Shown here: positions 23,601 through 33,316 of the stretch, piece by piece
Layout of the letters: every line of letters begins with the position of its first letter
Position numbering within the stretch: the first letter of the stretch is position 1
From: Oscarella lobularis
Lineage: Eukaryota > Porifera > Homoscleromorpha > Homosclerophorida > Oscarellidae
NCBI RefSeq assembly: GCF_947507565.1
Contig: NC_089179.1
Span: 186,001 to 250,000, forward strand
Reading direction: 5' to 3'
Length of the DNA stretch: 64,000 bases
Position numbers and translations under genes: made by a program
The notes under the pieces: generated by a model
What the model was told of the DNA's origin: nothing
The model's input: the letters and a program-made list of their open reading frames with translations, nothing else
The model's database searches: none

Positions 23601-26530
23601 AAGACGCCGTTCTCGAGTTATTGAAGGACGACGAAACGAAGTCGACGAAAACAGCGAAAAAGGAAGACAAAACGACGACGGCGGAAGGGAAAAACGGCGG
23701 CGGCGGCGTGTCCGTATTCGTCACAAAGTTTGACTACAATCCCAACGCGGATTCGCCGAACGACAATCCGGAGACGGAGCTATCTTTAAAGCGAGGCGAA
23801 TTCGTCTACGTTTACGGCGACGTCGACGACGTGAGCGAACAAAAAGTCCAAAGTGGTCCTATTATTTCTTTTAGGACGGGTTCTACCAAGGGGAGACGGA
23901 AGATGGTCGCAAGGGTCTCGTGCCGTCGAATTTCATCAATCGGGTTCCCGTTGATTCGCCGGTCACTTCGCCGTCGCCGCCGGCGTCCGACGACGGTACC
24001 GTGCGCTCGCGTCGATAAAAGATTTAAAAATTGATTTTTTCTTTTTTTTGGATGTGTAGAGTTGACTGTAAAGCGGGTCTTCAGTCCCGGTAGGTAGAGC
24101 GCGACGCGCGCTCTTTTCTCACACCTTTTCCGCGTTGTGTGAACGACGAGCGCACGCGTTTTCCTTCTAGCATACCAGTTGAACAGCGCGGAGCTCGATA
24201 CGGTCGAAGAGGAGGACGAAGATGCGCTGAACGAATCTCAGAAGGACGTATCTGTTGTAACATTGGACGAAAGCATGCTGAGAGAGGAGGAAAAAGAATC
24301 AGGTACAAGGACTTTAGTTTATAACACGTATTGTTGATGGATACATAATATTACTTAAATTCAAAATTCTATTTCTGACAGTCGCAATTCCGCCGCCAAG
24401 CGGATTGAAGATCGAGAGAGAATTCGCTCGCAGCTTGCTCATTAAGTGGACGGCGCCGACGAGCGTGCCGCCGAAAGCGATTCACGCTTATCACGTCTAC
24501 ATCGACGGCGCGCTTAAGACGAAGACGACGGGCAATGTAAAGCATCGCGCTCTCGTCGAAGGTCTAGACTTTCTATCGGTAAACGCATTGAATAATTATT
24601 AATTAAGTCGCTCTCGCGTAACTCGGGGACTTATGGGATTAAGGGCAAAATGAAATTAACCGTGCGGAGCGTAACAGATCGAGGCGAATCAGCCGACTCC
24701 GACTTTCTTCTCATAGGAAAAGGTGAGCTCATCCGTACGTAGATCCTGCGCGTTTCTCGCGCGCGATTCTTACCTCCTCCTCATAGCTCCTCTTCCGCCT
24801 CCGGCGGACGTGAAAGTAGGCGTCACACGCGACGGACAGCGCGCTCTCGACGTCTCCTGGAGACCCGTCTCGCAGTCGTCGTGCCCCGAATCGAGATTGA
24901 CCGGCTTTAAGGTCTACATCGACGACGTGACGGCGACGCAGGTCTACGATCCCAAATCGACGTCGGTGACGATCAATCAGTTCACTATCTCGACGCTCTA
25001 CACGGCGAATCCGCACAGCGTTCGCGTGACGACGACGTCGGTGGACGGCGAGAGCGAGAAATCGGCGCCGGTCTCCTTTTCCGACGCCTTGCTTAAGGAG
25101 ACGGCGGAAGAGGAGCGGATCGGCGGCGATAAGGAGAAGGAGGAGCCGTCGGTCGCCGATGCCGACGAATCGGAATTGACGACGACTAGCGACGGCGGCG
25201 ACGACATTGACGTGTTTCAATTGCACGCTAAAAAGGCGGCGGCGGCGGCGGCGGCGGCGATGAGCAATGGTCATGCGAGAGTTAAACCAGCGACTGCTGA
25301 TTCGACAAAGCCGGCGGCACTTATCAACATGTTTCAAATGATTGATAACGAAGAAAAAGACGAGGAGGACGACGACGACGAAGAGCTCACTGATGAGGAG
25401 GTCGTTGAAGTGTTTGCATCGCCCGTTCGGCCGTCTATCTCGCCGTCTTCGGCGTCTAATTCGATTGAGGTGAAGGAGAAGTTTGAGATTGTTGCCGTCG
25501 TCGAGTCGTCGTCGTCGTCGTCGCCGAAGAAAGCGATTGCCGACGACGTGCCGCGACGTTTTGTCGCTCTCTTTAATTACGATCCGTCCGTCATGTCGCC
25601 GAACGACGACGGCGTCGATGAGGAGTTATCTTTTCAGAAAGGCGACATCATTTTGGTTCGTTTAATTAGGCATTTTTTTTCTCTTTGACCCCTGTTTACG
25701 TTTCTCTGTAGATTTCTGGTGAAAAGGACGAAGACGGTTTCTACAGTGGCGAATTAAACGGTCGTAAAGGCTTGGTGCCGTATAACATGATATCCGAATT
25801 GGCTGATAGCGGGTGCGTGATTGAGGAGACATCCGTCGCGTCTAATTTATCAACTCCAAGTCCAATCGGTCAGCTAGTCCTCGCCTTTTTTTTAAAGATA
25901 GCCGTCGTCAAGAAAACATTCTAGGTGGGGAGCTCGTAGCTGACGACTTAGGCCGGCCAATGATTGCTTTGTACGATTACGATCCAGCTGAAATGTCTCC
26001 CAATCCCGACGCCGAGGTACGTGACTTGGGGACGCGTAGTCATAGGATCTTAGTTCGAAAGACGACGGGGGGGGTTTCTTGTACAGGTCGAATTAGATTT
26101 CAAAGCCGGTGAACTTGTCTACGTTATTGGCGATGTCGATGGAGACGGATTTTATCAGGTATGATCTACGCATCCTTTGCAGTGCTTCGTCACTACATCG
26201 TCGTCGTTGTAGGGACAAAAGGCGAGCGGAGAGCGCGGACTCGTACCGTCGAATTTTCTCGCGTCCGCCGCAGAGGGAGAAAATCTCAATGCCGATCTTC
26301 TCTCGTCGCGGGAAGTTGAAGAAGGAAAGAATGGAACTAAGGTAATTAGTTGAGACGACTTAGGTGTTTCTTGGCGCCACGACGACACTGTTTAGTCTTC
26401 GCCTTCCTCTCCATTGGACGGCGCGAGTACGAGCAGCACTCAGCGAAAAAAGAAGAAGGGTCTATTGACGAAAGGCAAGAAGCTAGTAAGGCGGATCGTG
26501 GGTCCACTGGGAAGATCAAAGAATAAGTAA
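20632..26530 (+). CDS. RIMBP2: RIM-binding protein (RIM-BP)
   Basis: In bilaterians RIM-BPs link RIM to voltage-gated Ca2+ channels at presynaptic active zones through PxxP ligands bound by SH3 domains. Domain order seen: a long charged coiled coil (20632 to about 23200, many small exons); acidic linker; SH3-1 (about 23715-23960: KFDYNPNADSPNDNPETELS, VYGDVDD, GFYQGE, GLVPSNFI); two FN3 domains (about 24385-24715, with IPPPSGLKIEREF and HAYHVYIDG; and about 24790-25080, with LPPPADVKV and LDVSWRPV); an acidic linker; SH3-2 (about 25555-25800: RFVALFNYDPSVMSPN, GLVPYNMISEL); SH3-3 (about 25960-26270: MIALYDYDPAEMSPNPDAEV, GLVPSNFL); and a basic tail ending GRSKNK. The SPN-D-E insert in each SH3 is typical of RIM-BPs. 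Vertebrates have three paralogues, so the symbol marks the family. The unusual part is the very large N-terminal coiled coil. Confidence 0.9.
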
Positions 26531-26770
26531 AACTAGCCCTCCCTGTTGTACTTTAGTTCGTAGTCTCTGTACGTATCGTCTAAACCTTTTTATTTTGTTT
26601 CCGCACTGCATCGAATGGCTGCACGGAGACTTACGAAATTTTATTTTAGTACGCTTTAGTGTTATTATTCCGTCTATACTCAAAAGAGGCTAAGGGCGTA
26701 TGCATGCGTTCGATTTTTTCCCGGGGTCGCAGAGCGGTCACGAGATCTGCGCGCACACCTTCGGGGGGCC

Positions 26771-27762
26771 ATGTCGTCTCGCGTCCAGCTAAAAGTCGTC
26801 CTTCTCGGTCAGATGGACTGCGGCAAAACGTGTCTAGTGACTCGATACATGAGCGGCACGTTTCTTCCTCGATCTCAAACGGTAGAGCGGGGCTCCTTTC
26901 GGGGATGAGACGTCGCCATCTCGTTTCACCTCACTAGACAATCGGAGCGGCGTTTTGTCAACGAAACGTGCGCGTAAGACAGCGCAACATCGTCGTAGGA
27001 ATATGGGTAAGAAGATCACAGCTCAATTACGTCACGACGACCTCCTTTCCTCTCGAACAAAGGACACAGCGGGAATGGAACAATTTCGATCGATGAGTTC
27101 TCAATATTATAGGGGAGCTAAAGCAGCAGTAGTCTGCTACGGTCAGTGGAAAAGAGAAAATAGACCGTTTATGTACTTATTTATTTATTTGCTCATTCTA
27201 GATGTGACCGTTGGCGAGAGTTTTGGCGACGCTCGGTTTTGGATTAAAGAAGTGCAGAAGAGCGAACCAGTAGGAGAGTAGCTGTAGGATAGGATTATTT
27301 AATTAAATGCATGCTGTCTTTTTTTTGAAGAACTGCAAGGTGTACCTGTGCGGATGCAAGGTCGACTTGGTGAGAAACGGCGAGAAAAGACGCGAAGTAG
27401 ATGAGCACAACGCAGCTGACTTCGCAGAAGGTCTTCATTCTTCCACTTTCTTTCGATGAAATATTTTCATTCTTTTAGAATACGAGACGACGTTCACAGA
27501 GACGTCGAGCAAGACGGGAGAAAATGTCGGTACGTGACGCTTGAGCGATCAGAGAAAATGGAAAGAGGTATGATTGTATGTACGTAGATAAATTATTTCT
27601 GAAAATTGTCGAGGATTACGCCGATTTGCTACCTTCACTCGAGGAAGGTGAGTACACTTACACGGGTCCTTACCTTTGATTCTACTTTCTCTTGAAGACG
27701 AATCAGCAGTAACTGCGTTGGAAGAATCGAACAAATCAGCATTTTCAAAATGTCCATGCTGA
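26771..27762 (+). CDS. RAB24: Small GTPase Rab24
   Basis: Atypical Rab linked to late autophagy. Seen in order: KVVLLGQMDCGKT (P-loop), TIGAAF (switch I, the Rab24 form), GIWDTAGMEQF (switch II), YYRGAKAAVVCYDVT, FWIKEVQ, VYLCGCKVDL (where most Rabs have NKxD; Rab24 characteristically has TKxD), ETSSKTGENVD and KIVEDYADLLP. The usual DTAGQE glutamine is Met here (Ser in human RAB24), so GTP hydrolysis is expected to be low. The C-terminus is KCPC, a standard CxC double-prenylation motif, unlike the poorly prenylated CCHH of mammalian RAB24. Start ATG at 26771; stop TGA at 27760-27762; about six exons. Confidence 0.9.
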
Positions 27763-28011
27763 GAAAGCAAACGCACAGAAAAAAAATTAAATTATCTTTA
27801 ATAATACGTAGTCTACGTATTCCGCACACTATTTGGTACGGGAAAGACGAGAGCGTGTACGTACTGTGTGACGTTAAAAAATTATCATTCTAAAATTGAC
27901 ATGGGGGCGTGCTCACGTGGTTGCAGTACACATACGCCCCAACGTAGTATGCACCTGCCCATTCATTAGATCGGTCTTGAGCCCAGTAGCTGCTCATCTC
28001 AAGCGTTTGCG

Positions 28012-30956
28012 ATGAGTATTACGATCGAAGTGACGATGGACGGTCGCGAAAAAGCGCGCCATTTCCAAGTAAAACGCCAACCGCGACCTAATATTTGATC
28101 GACTCACTTGTCTATGTATTTTTTCCCGACTTCTTCTTCAGATCAAAGGACCGCAAAAACTCGGCGAAGTTTTTGACGTTGTATTGGCGAAATTTGATTG
28201 CAAAACGACGACAGACGCCGAACACGCGCTCTATTGGCCGGAAAAGAAGGTGCCGCCTTATAGATTCAGGAGGGTTCTAAAGCGCAGTTATACGATTTTC
28301 CCTGTTCTATATCCCAAAAAACAAGCGTTCTCTAGCTTGAGTATTTCTAGGCATGGCTGGCCGGCTACGGAACGGTGTGGGGCGTCGGAATTAACGACGG
28401 TGCACAGTTGGAATTGAGAGCGTTGAAGAAGGAGATGTCGATAAGGTATTCTACTGCGCGAAAAAGCGGGCGTACAGGAGGAAATAGACGAGTGGGAGAC
28501 GGCCTCTTGTCTGATATGGAGGGTCTGCTGTTTGTTTACGTGATGTTGCGCGTACGCTGCAGGTTTATGGACGGGTCGATGAAAAAGATGACGGTTGACG
28601 TGTCGAAGCCTGTGAGAGGAATGGGAGCGCTTTTTCTATTGAAATTACTCCGGCTTATTAGGTCAAGGTCGTCGTGAGAGCCTTGTGTGAAGAACTTGAT
28701 TTGACCTGTTGGGTCAGTAGTTGAAATATTGGCTCGTTTTGAGTGGGAAACCGTTTCTTGTAGGATGAAATGTCGTTGGTTGTGGCTGGTGACTATTTGG
28801 CCGATGGAAAGTGCGCTACTATTCTTATAAGTCCCTGTATTTTGTGTGCACCGTTACTGTACTGTAGAAATCCCAGTTCTCCCCAAGCGGAAGCAAACAA
28901 CACCCTCTGTAATATCGACTAGCATGAGATATATTTATCTACTCATTATATGATTTTAGCTCCTGTACGAAGCAGGAATTTTCTGGTAAAACTAAAGTCG
29001 GTTTTATTGTTCGTGAGGAGACAACTAGCTTTTATAGAATTCCATCAAGAAAGGCAAAGGACTGACATTAAGCGTACCAACTGGGCCTGCCTCTCCTTCC
29101 TTGTCGCCGTCACAGCGAAGGAGACCTTTGGTGAGTTATGGACTTGTTAACTGAACTAGTTGGGGCATTTGTGACTAGCCCAATGGGAAAAAATCGCCAG
29201 TGGCGGCGAGATCTCCGTCGCTATTTCGTCGAACTCTGCCTACCCGATCAGCTCCGGCACCGCTGAAGAAGACACGCCTAAAAAAGTAGCACATTGGTTG
29301 TGCACGGTGTAAGCGTTGCTATTGCCAATTCTAGACAAATTTCCAAGAAACATCAACTTCGGCTTGACACGCCTTGGCTCGATCCTGAAAAGTCACTAGC
29401 TGAGCAGGTATTGTACACTCAATAGATGGAGAAGAATGACTCCTGATCTCGTTTCCTCTAGGATGTCTCTGATCTTGACGAGTTGATCATCAAATTTCGA
29501 TTTCATTACAATATGGAAATATCTGCGTATGGCACAGTATTATTATGGCAAATAAATCTCAAGATATTTCTTCCTAGGAGGAGTCAAGAACTGGGCTACC
29601 TATTTATGCAAGCCAGGTAATCAAGAAAGAATTACCTCCTTCCCCTTGCACTCAATTTTTAGGACTGCTTTTCTCGGTGGGGAACTTCCTTGCGATTCGA
29701 AGGAGCTATGCAAATTTTGCGCCATGCTGCTTCACCTTCACGTCGGAAAATGGCGGGAAAGGTGACCATCGTATCATTCTCTATGGTTTTTATATAGCGT
29801 GGCAACTCTTTAGCACAACTGTTGACATAAACGAAATCAGGCAGTTTGTACTGCCTAGGAAAACAAAACTTAAAGTTGATTCATACCTGCTACTGTATTT
29901 ATCCTTAGGTAAATATTCTTTCCTTTTCAGATCGTTCCGTGTGACATTATGTCAGAATACAAACAGCTTGAGGACCTTGAAGGTACGTACAAACGACAGA
30001 TAGATATTTTTCTGGTAGTCGAAGCGTAAACTTTTGCAGACGTTGACATCAAACTGTGCTTCATTCATCTGTGGTCGACAATGCGAACGTTTGGAATTGA
30101 ATTTTTGTCGTGTGCCGAATTGCAAACGAAACGCAAAGGACTCATAGGAATTGCCAAGAATCAGGCAAGTGTATCTACCTATACAGCCGCTTCCTCTTGT
30201 CACGAGAACGCCGTGGCATTTTAGATTCTTCTAATCGATCACGACGGAAGGAAGCAGACGGTCGTGTGGCCGTTTGAAAGCCTGCTCACGTGGAAACACC
30301 GTTCTGATAAGCATTTGGTAGACATGAAATTCACGGGCGGTCAGGAGCTGCAATTGCTCGTTCCTGACTACTCGGACGTGCTGTGCGATTGCATTGCCGG
30401 ACACCAGAGGCTTCGCTCTCAATACAAGACCGATGAAAAGAACGTCGAAGCTACCCGATACGCGATACTGAGTGTAAAGACAGAAAAAGCACGCGTAGGT
30501 GTTCTTAGTTGCTCTTTTTTTTTCTTTCAGAACCCTGGATCGCCGATTGATGCGTTTAGTGACCAGGTTACCGAGTCAGACGGGTAGGATACTCTTACTG
30601 GAATGGACTGTGCTCATGAATGAAATTTAGAGCGAGAAATTCTCAAGCGTTGACATTTAATGACGTATTTTGGGCTGCAGACGTTGCCAATCCACTGGTG
30701 AGCGCAGTAGAAAAGGAATGTACGCTTACCTACTTCTATTCGTCATTCTGCAGGTGAGTGCCGAGGAGATGGAAGAAATGCAGCGAGGAACGTGGGAAAA
30801 TCCGGCGTTTGCCGCCCTCGACGACGTTGTTGAAGAACGGTACGTTTAATTTGAGACCTCAGATTTACCCAAATTAAAAAAGTGACGCACAGATTTGCTT
30901 TTCTGGACAAGGCTCTTGATCAAGCTTTTGATACTGGAGCGGATGACGATGACTAA
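28012..30956 (+). CDS. Kindlin/talin-type FERM protein without PH domain or rod
   Basis: Kindlins and talin activate integrins by binding beta-tails through FERM subdomain F3. F0: MSITIEVTMDGREKARHF with HALYWPEKK (about 28215), matching the kindlin ALWWEKK region. F1: FMDGSMKKMTVDVSKP (about 28563), VRALCEELDLTCWDEMSLV, the basic patch LPKRKQTTP (about 28880), then LDTPWLDPEKSLAEQDVSDL and LIIKFRFHYNMEI (about 29365-29525). F2: GYLFMQA and ELPCDSKELCKFCAMLLHLH (about 29680-29750). F3: FIHLWSTMRTFGIEFL, KGLIGIAKNQILLID, WPFESLLTW and LVDMKFTGGQELQLLVPDY (about 30060-30385), closest to kindlin F3. The space between F2 and F3 is too small for a kindlin PH domain, and no rod follows. It ends in an unfamiliar acidic tail (about 30530-30956: GTWENPAFAALDDV, final DDDD). 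Some F1/F2 exon edges are uncertain. Confidence 0.7.
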
Positions 30957-31235
30957 CTGCAGTGTGCTACGTGTGTATTCTTCTACTGGTAAATTGTGTC
31001 TGTACATCGCTGGGTAACCAAAAACTTTATATTTCAATTAACACGCCTGCTAAAATCTGAAAGAGTATTTCAACAGATACAGTAGCTTTGACGTTTGGAT
31101 CACTCTAAAGGCAACTTTCCTCTACCGGCATCAGACTTTTCGTATTATCATTTTTATTCATACAATAATCCTGTTATAGAATCTCACTACAAAACGAAAG
31201 CAGAGAGAGAGAGAAGAAAGAGTCACACGCTTAAA

Positions 31236-32202
31236 TTACAAGATGCTCGAAAGGTCCGGAAACAGATCATCGACATCAAACTTATCATTGAGGTCATCCC
31301 CAATCACCCAGCCGGCAGCAAGTCCTCCAACATCATCGGACTCAATTTCTCCTTGAACGAGTTCACCTTTTCCAAAGATGGAGCCACGCCCACTCCCTGT
31401 TCCTTCGCGACGGTTGTCGTCGTCGCCGTCGTCGCCTTGGAAACCAAGCAGGAGGAAGTCGACAAGATCACACTTTTAAACAACAAAAAAGGTTAAATTA
31501 ACCATCAAAACTATCGTAGAATCCCTCTACCTCGTTGCTATCAGCGATTGCAGATAAGTCGCCACCGTCGCCGGACTGAATCGAAACCGAGTCGATTTCT
31601 GCTGCGGAGAAACGTTCTGGAGTACTGCAGACTCGTCAGATTGCGACTCGGTTTTGATTTCAGTCTGAAGGGGCGGCGACAGTTCGAGTAATTCGGCGTC
31701 GACGTTCGGATCGCTGAGCGGGGTGAGGAGAGCGGCGATTTCGTCGGACGGCGGACTTTGCGGCGGCGTCGCGGGATTGCGCGTCGGCCAACTTTCCTTT
31801 AGGTCGCGATTTATTGCCGCGTTTTCGTCGAGCGTTCGCCTAAGGCGAGCGTTTTCCTTTTTCAGTTCGTTGTTCTGTTGGGAAAACGACAGGTGACTTC
31901 CGGGAAACGGATTTTTCTTTTGTGCGTGCGTACTTGTTCTTGTAGGACGCGGACGATATCTTCCAGATCGTCCATTTTCTGCCTTTTGCGATCTCTCGCG
32001 TGTTGAGCGGCTTCGCGATTTTTCACCTTTCTAGAGGACGGAAGTGTTCTCGGGTTTTCTCGCGCGCGAGATCCTCGCTTTACCGTCGCTCTATTTTCTC
32101 CGCGTCTGATAGGTGCGTTAGTCGCGCTCGTCTCTTTCGCGGCGGTGCCGATACTTCGGTCGGAGACGGCGACGAGATGGTAACAAACCGCAACTCCGAC
32201 AT
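31236..32202 (-). CDS. XBP1: X-box binding protein 1, bZIP factor of the unfolded protein response
   Basis: ATG at 32202 opens MSELRFVTISSPSPTE, then PPRKRRARLTHLSDAEKIER; a short intron (GTAAAG...CTAG) joins to KVKNREAAQHARDRKRQKM (bZIP basic region) and the leucine zipper LEDIVRVLQEQNNELKKENA. RKRxRLTHLSxxEK before the basic region is specific to XBP1. Two reading frames coexist downstream. The unspliced mRNA stays in the frame that ends at TGA 31304-31306. Removing the 23-nt IRE1 intron (31605-31627) shifts the frame; this frame crosses a conventional intron (GAG|GTAGAG at about 31532 to AAAAG|TGT at about 31474) and ends at TAA 31236-31238 with an acidic tail, FDVDDLFPDLSSIL, resembling the XBP1s end (NELFPQLISV). 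The spliced product should be the active ER-stress activator; the unspliced one a short-lived regulator. Confidence 0.93.
31596..31634 (-). promoter_or_regulatory. XBP1: IRE1 twin stem-loop and 23-nt unconventional intron of XBP1
   Basis: On the RNA strand the first hairpin (31634-31620) has a perfect 4-bp stem, GAGU/ACUC, around the 7-nt loop CUGCAGU. The second (31612-31596) has a perfect 5-bp stem, UUUCU/AGAAA, around the loop CCGCAGC. Both loops fit the IRE1 consensus CNG|CNGN, cut after the third base. The cuts release 31627-31605, 23 nt. Like the 26-nt human intron, this leaves remainder 2 on division by 3, so the frame shift has the same sense. The joined coding sequence reads DES-AAEIDSV. 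Confidence 0.93.
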
Positions 32203-32315
32203 CGCAGCGAATTGGACTAAAAGAATACAATGACGTACAAGCTACATATGGAGCAAACTTCCACCGTCGTGGCGGATTCCGATTGGACGATAAATTTAGA
32301 CAACGACGTCATGAT
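32203..32315. promoter_or_regulatory. Shared divergent promoter of XBP1 and KMT5A
   Basis: At most 113 bp separate the XBP1 start codon (-) from the preferred KMT5A start (+), so the 5' UTRs and core promoters must overlap. A TGACGT CRE/UPRE-like core is present at 32231-32236. No TATA box is evident. Confidence 0.55.
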
Positions 32316-33196
32316 ATGTTCAATACGGGTCCCTCCTGCTATACGGGAGCGACGCGCAAAGAATTTCAAACGAGAAGATTTTTCCTTAGCAATACTGCAG
32401 ACATATTTGTCAATGCGATGGCCGATAACAAGTCAAAAACACCGCCCACCCGACGCAGAACTCGACAAAAGCCCAAGAAAACGTTGGCGGCCTGAACTCG
32501 AATATTTGACATGTACAACAGCTCTTCTCGATTAGATCCGAAAAGAAAGTAAACGAGAAACAAAAGCGACAGTCGACATTGCCCGAATTTTTCCCTGCGA
32601 CGAGAAGTAGAAGTCGTATCGAAGATTCCAAGACAAAACAGCGACAAGCGAACGAAGAACGCTTGAAATCTCAGTGCGAAGACGGCCTAGAGGTAGAAAC
32701 TCTACTCAAATTTTGTCGTTTAGACCTTAGTTGCTTAGGAGAGAGTCGTTTCTGAAGAAAAAGGCAAAGGCGTGTTTGCTACAAAGTCATTCAAGGCTGG
32801 TGACTTAGTATGCGAGTATTCAGGGGACCTTATCGAAAAGAATGAGGCTGAAAAGAGAGAGGAAAACTATTCCCGTGATTCTAAGTATGGCTGCTATATG
32901 TATTATTTCAAATTCAAAGGGAAAACTATGTGGTATGTATTAATTAATTAATTAATTAATTAATCCGAGTACATTCTATTAGTGTTGATGCAACCAAGGA
33001 TAATGGTCGCAAGGGACGACTATTGAATCACAGTCGATCTAAGCCAAACGTTTATACAAAACTGATGGAACTTGACAACAAGCCACACCTAGTTTTACTA
33101 TCAAAAAGAAGCATAGAGAAAGGCGAAGAATTATTGTATGATTACGGTGATCGAGCTAAAAGGGCAATAGAAACGTTTCCATGGCTAGCTCATTAG
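32316..33196 (+). CDS. KMT5A: Histone H4 Lys20 monomethyltransferase
   Basis: KMT5A (SET8/PR-Set7) monomethylates H4K20 in chromatin and is degraded in S phase. The N-terminal part is basic and disordered; KSKTPPTRRRTRQKPKK precedes an intron (AC|GTTGGC at about 32485 to GATTAG|ATCC at about 32535). The next exon contains QSTLPEFF (about 32570), a canonical PIP box where vertebrate SET8 has its PCNA degron. The SET domain follows: GKGVFATKSFKAGDLVCEY, SGDLIE, CYMYYFKFKGKTMCVDAT, RLLNHSR (cofactor-binding NHS), PHLVLLSKRSIEKGEELLYD and YDYGDRAKRAIETFPWLAH, stop 33194-33196. A C-terminal WLxH end is diagnostic of SET8. The start is uncertain: 32316 is preferred, 32418 is also possible, and an upstream ATG at 32230 is in a different frame. 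Confidence 0.9.
32936..32963. repeat. TTAA microsatellite in a KMT5A intron
   Basis: Run of taatt/aatta units filling most of a roughly 50-bp intron between the TMYYF-type exon and the VDATKDNG exon. Confidence 0.7.
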
Positions 33197-33316
33197 AATT
33201 AAATATATATATTATCGAAATACAGATGAAAATCAAAATGCGCACGTGGATACCACGTGCTTGTTGAGATCAACCGCTTTACCGCCCTACGGATAAACGA
33301 TGCGGATCAGCAACGA

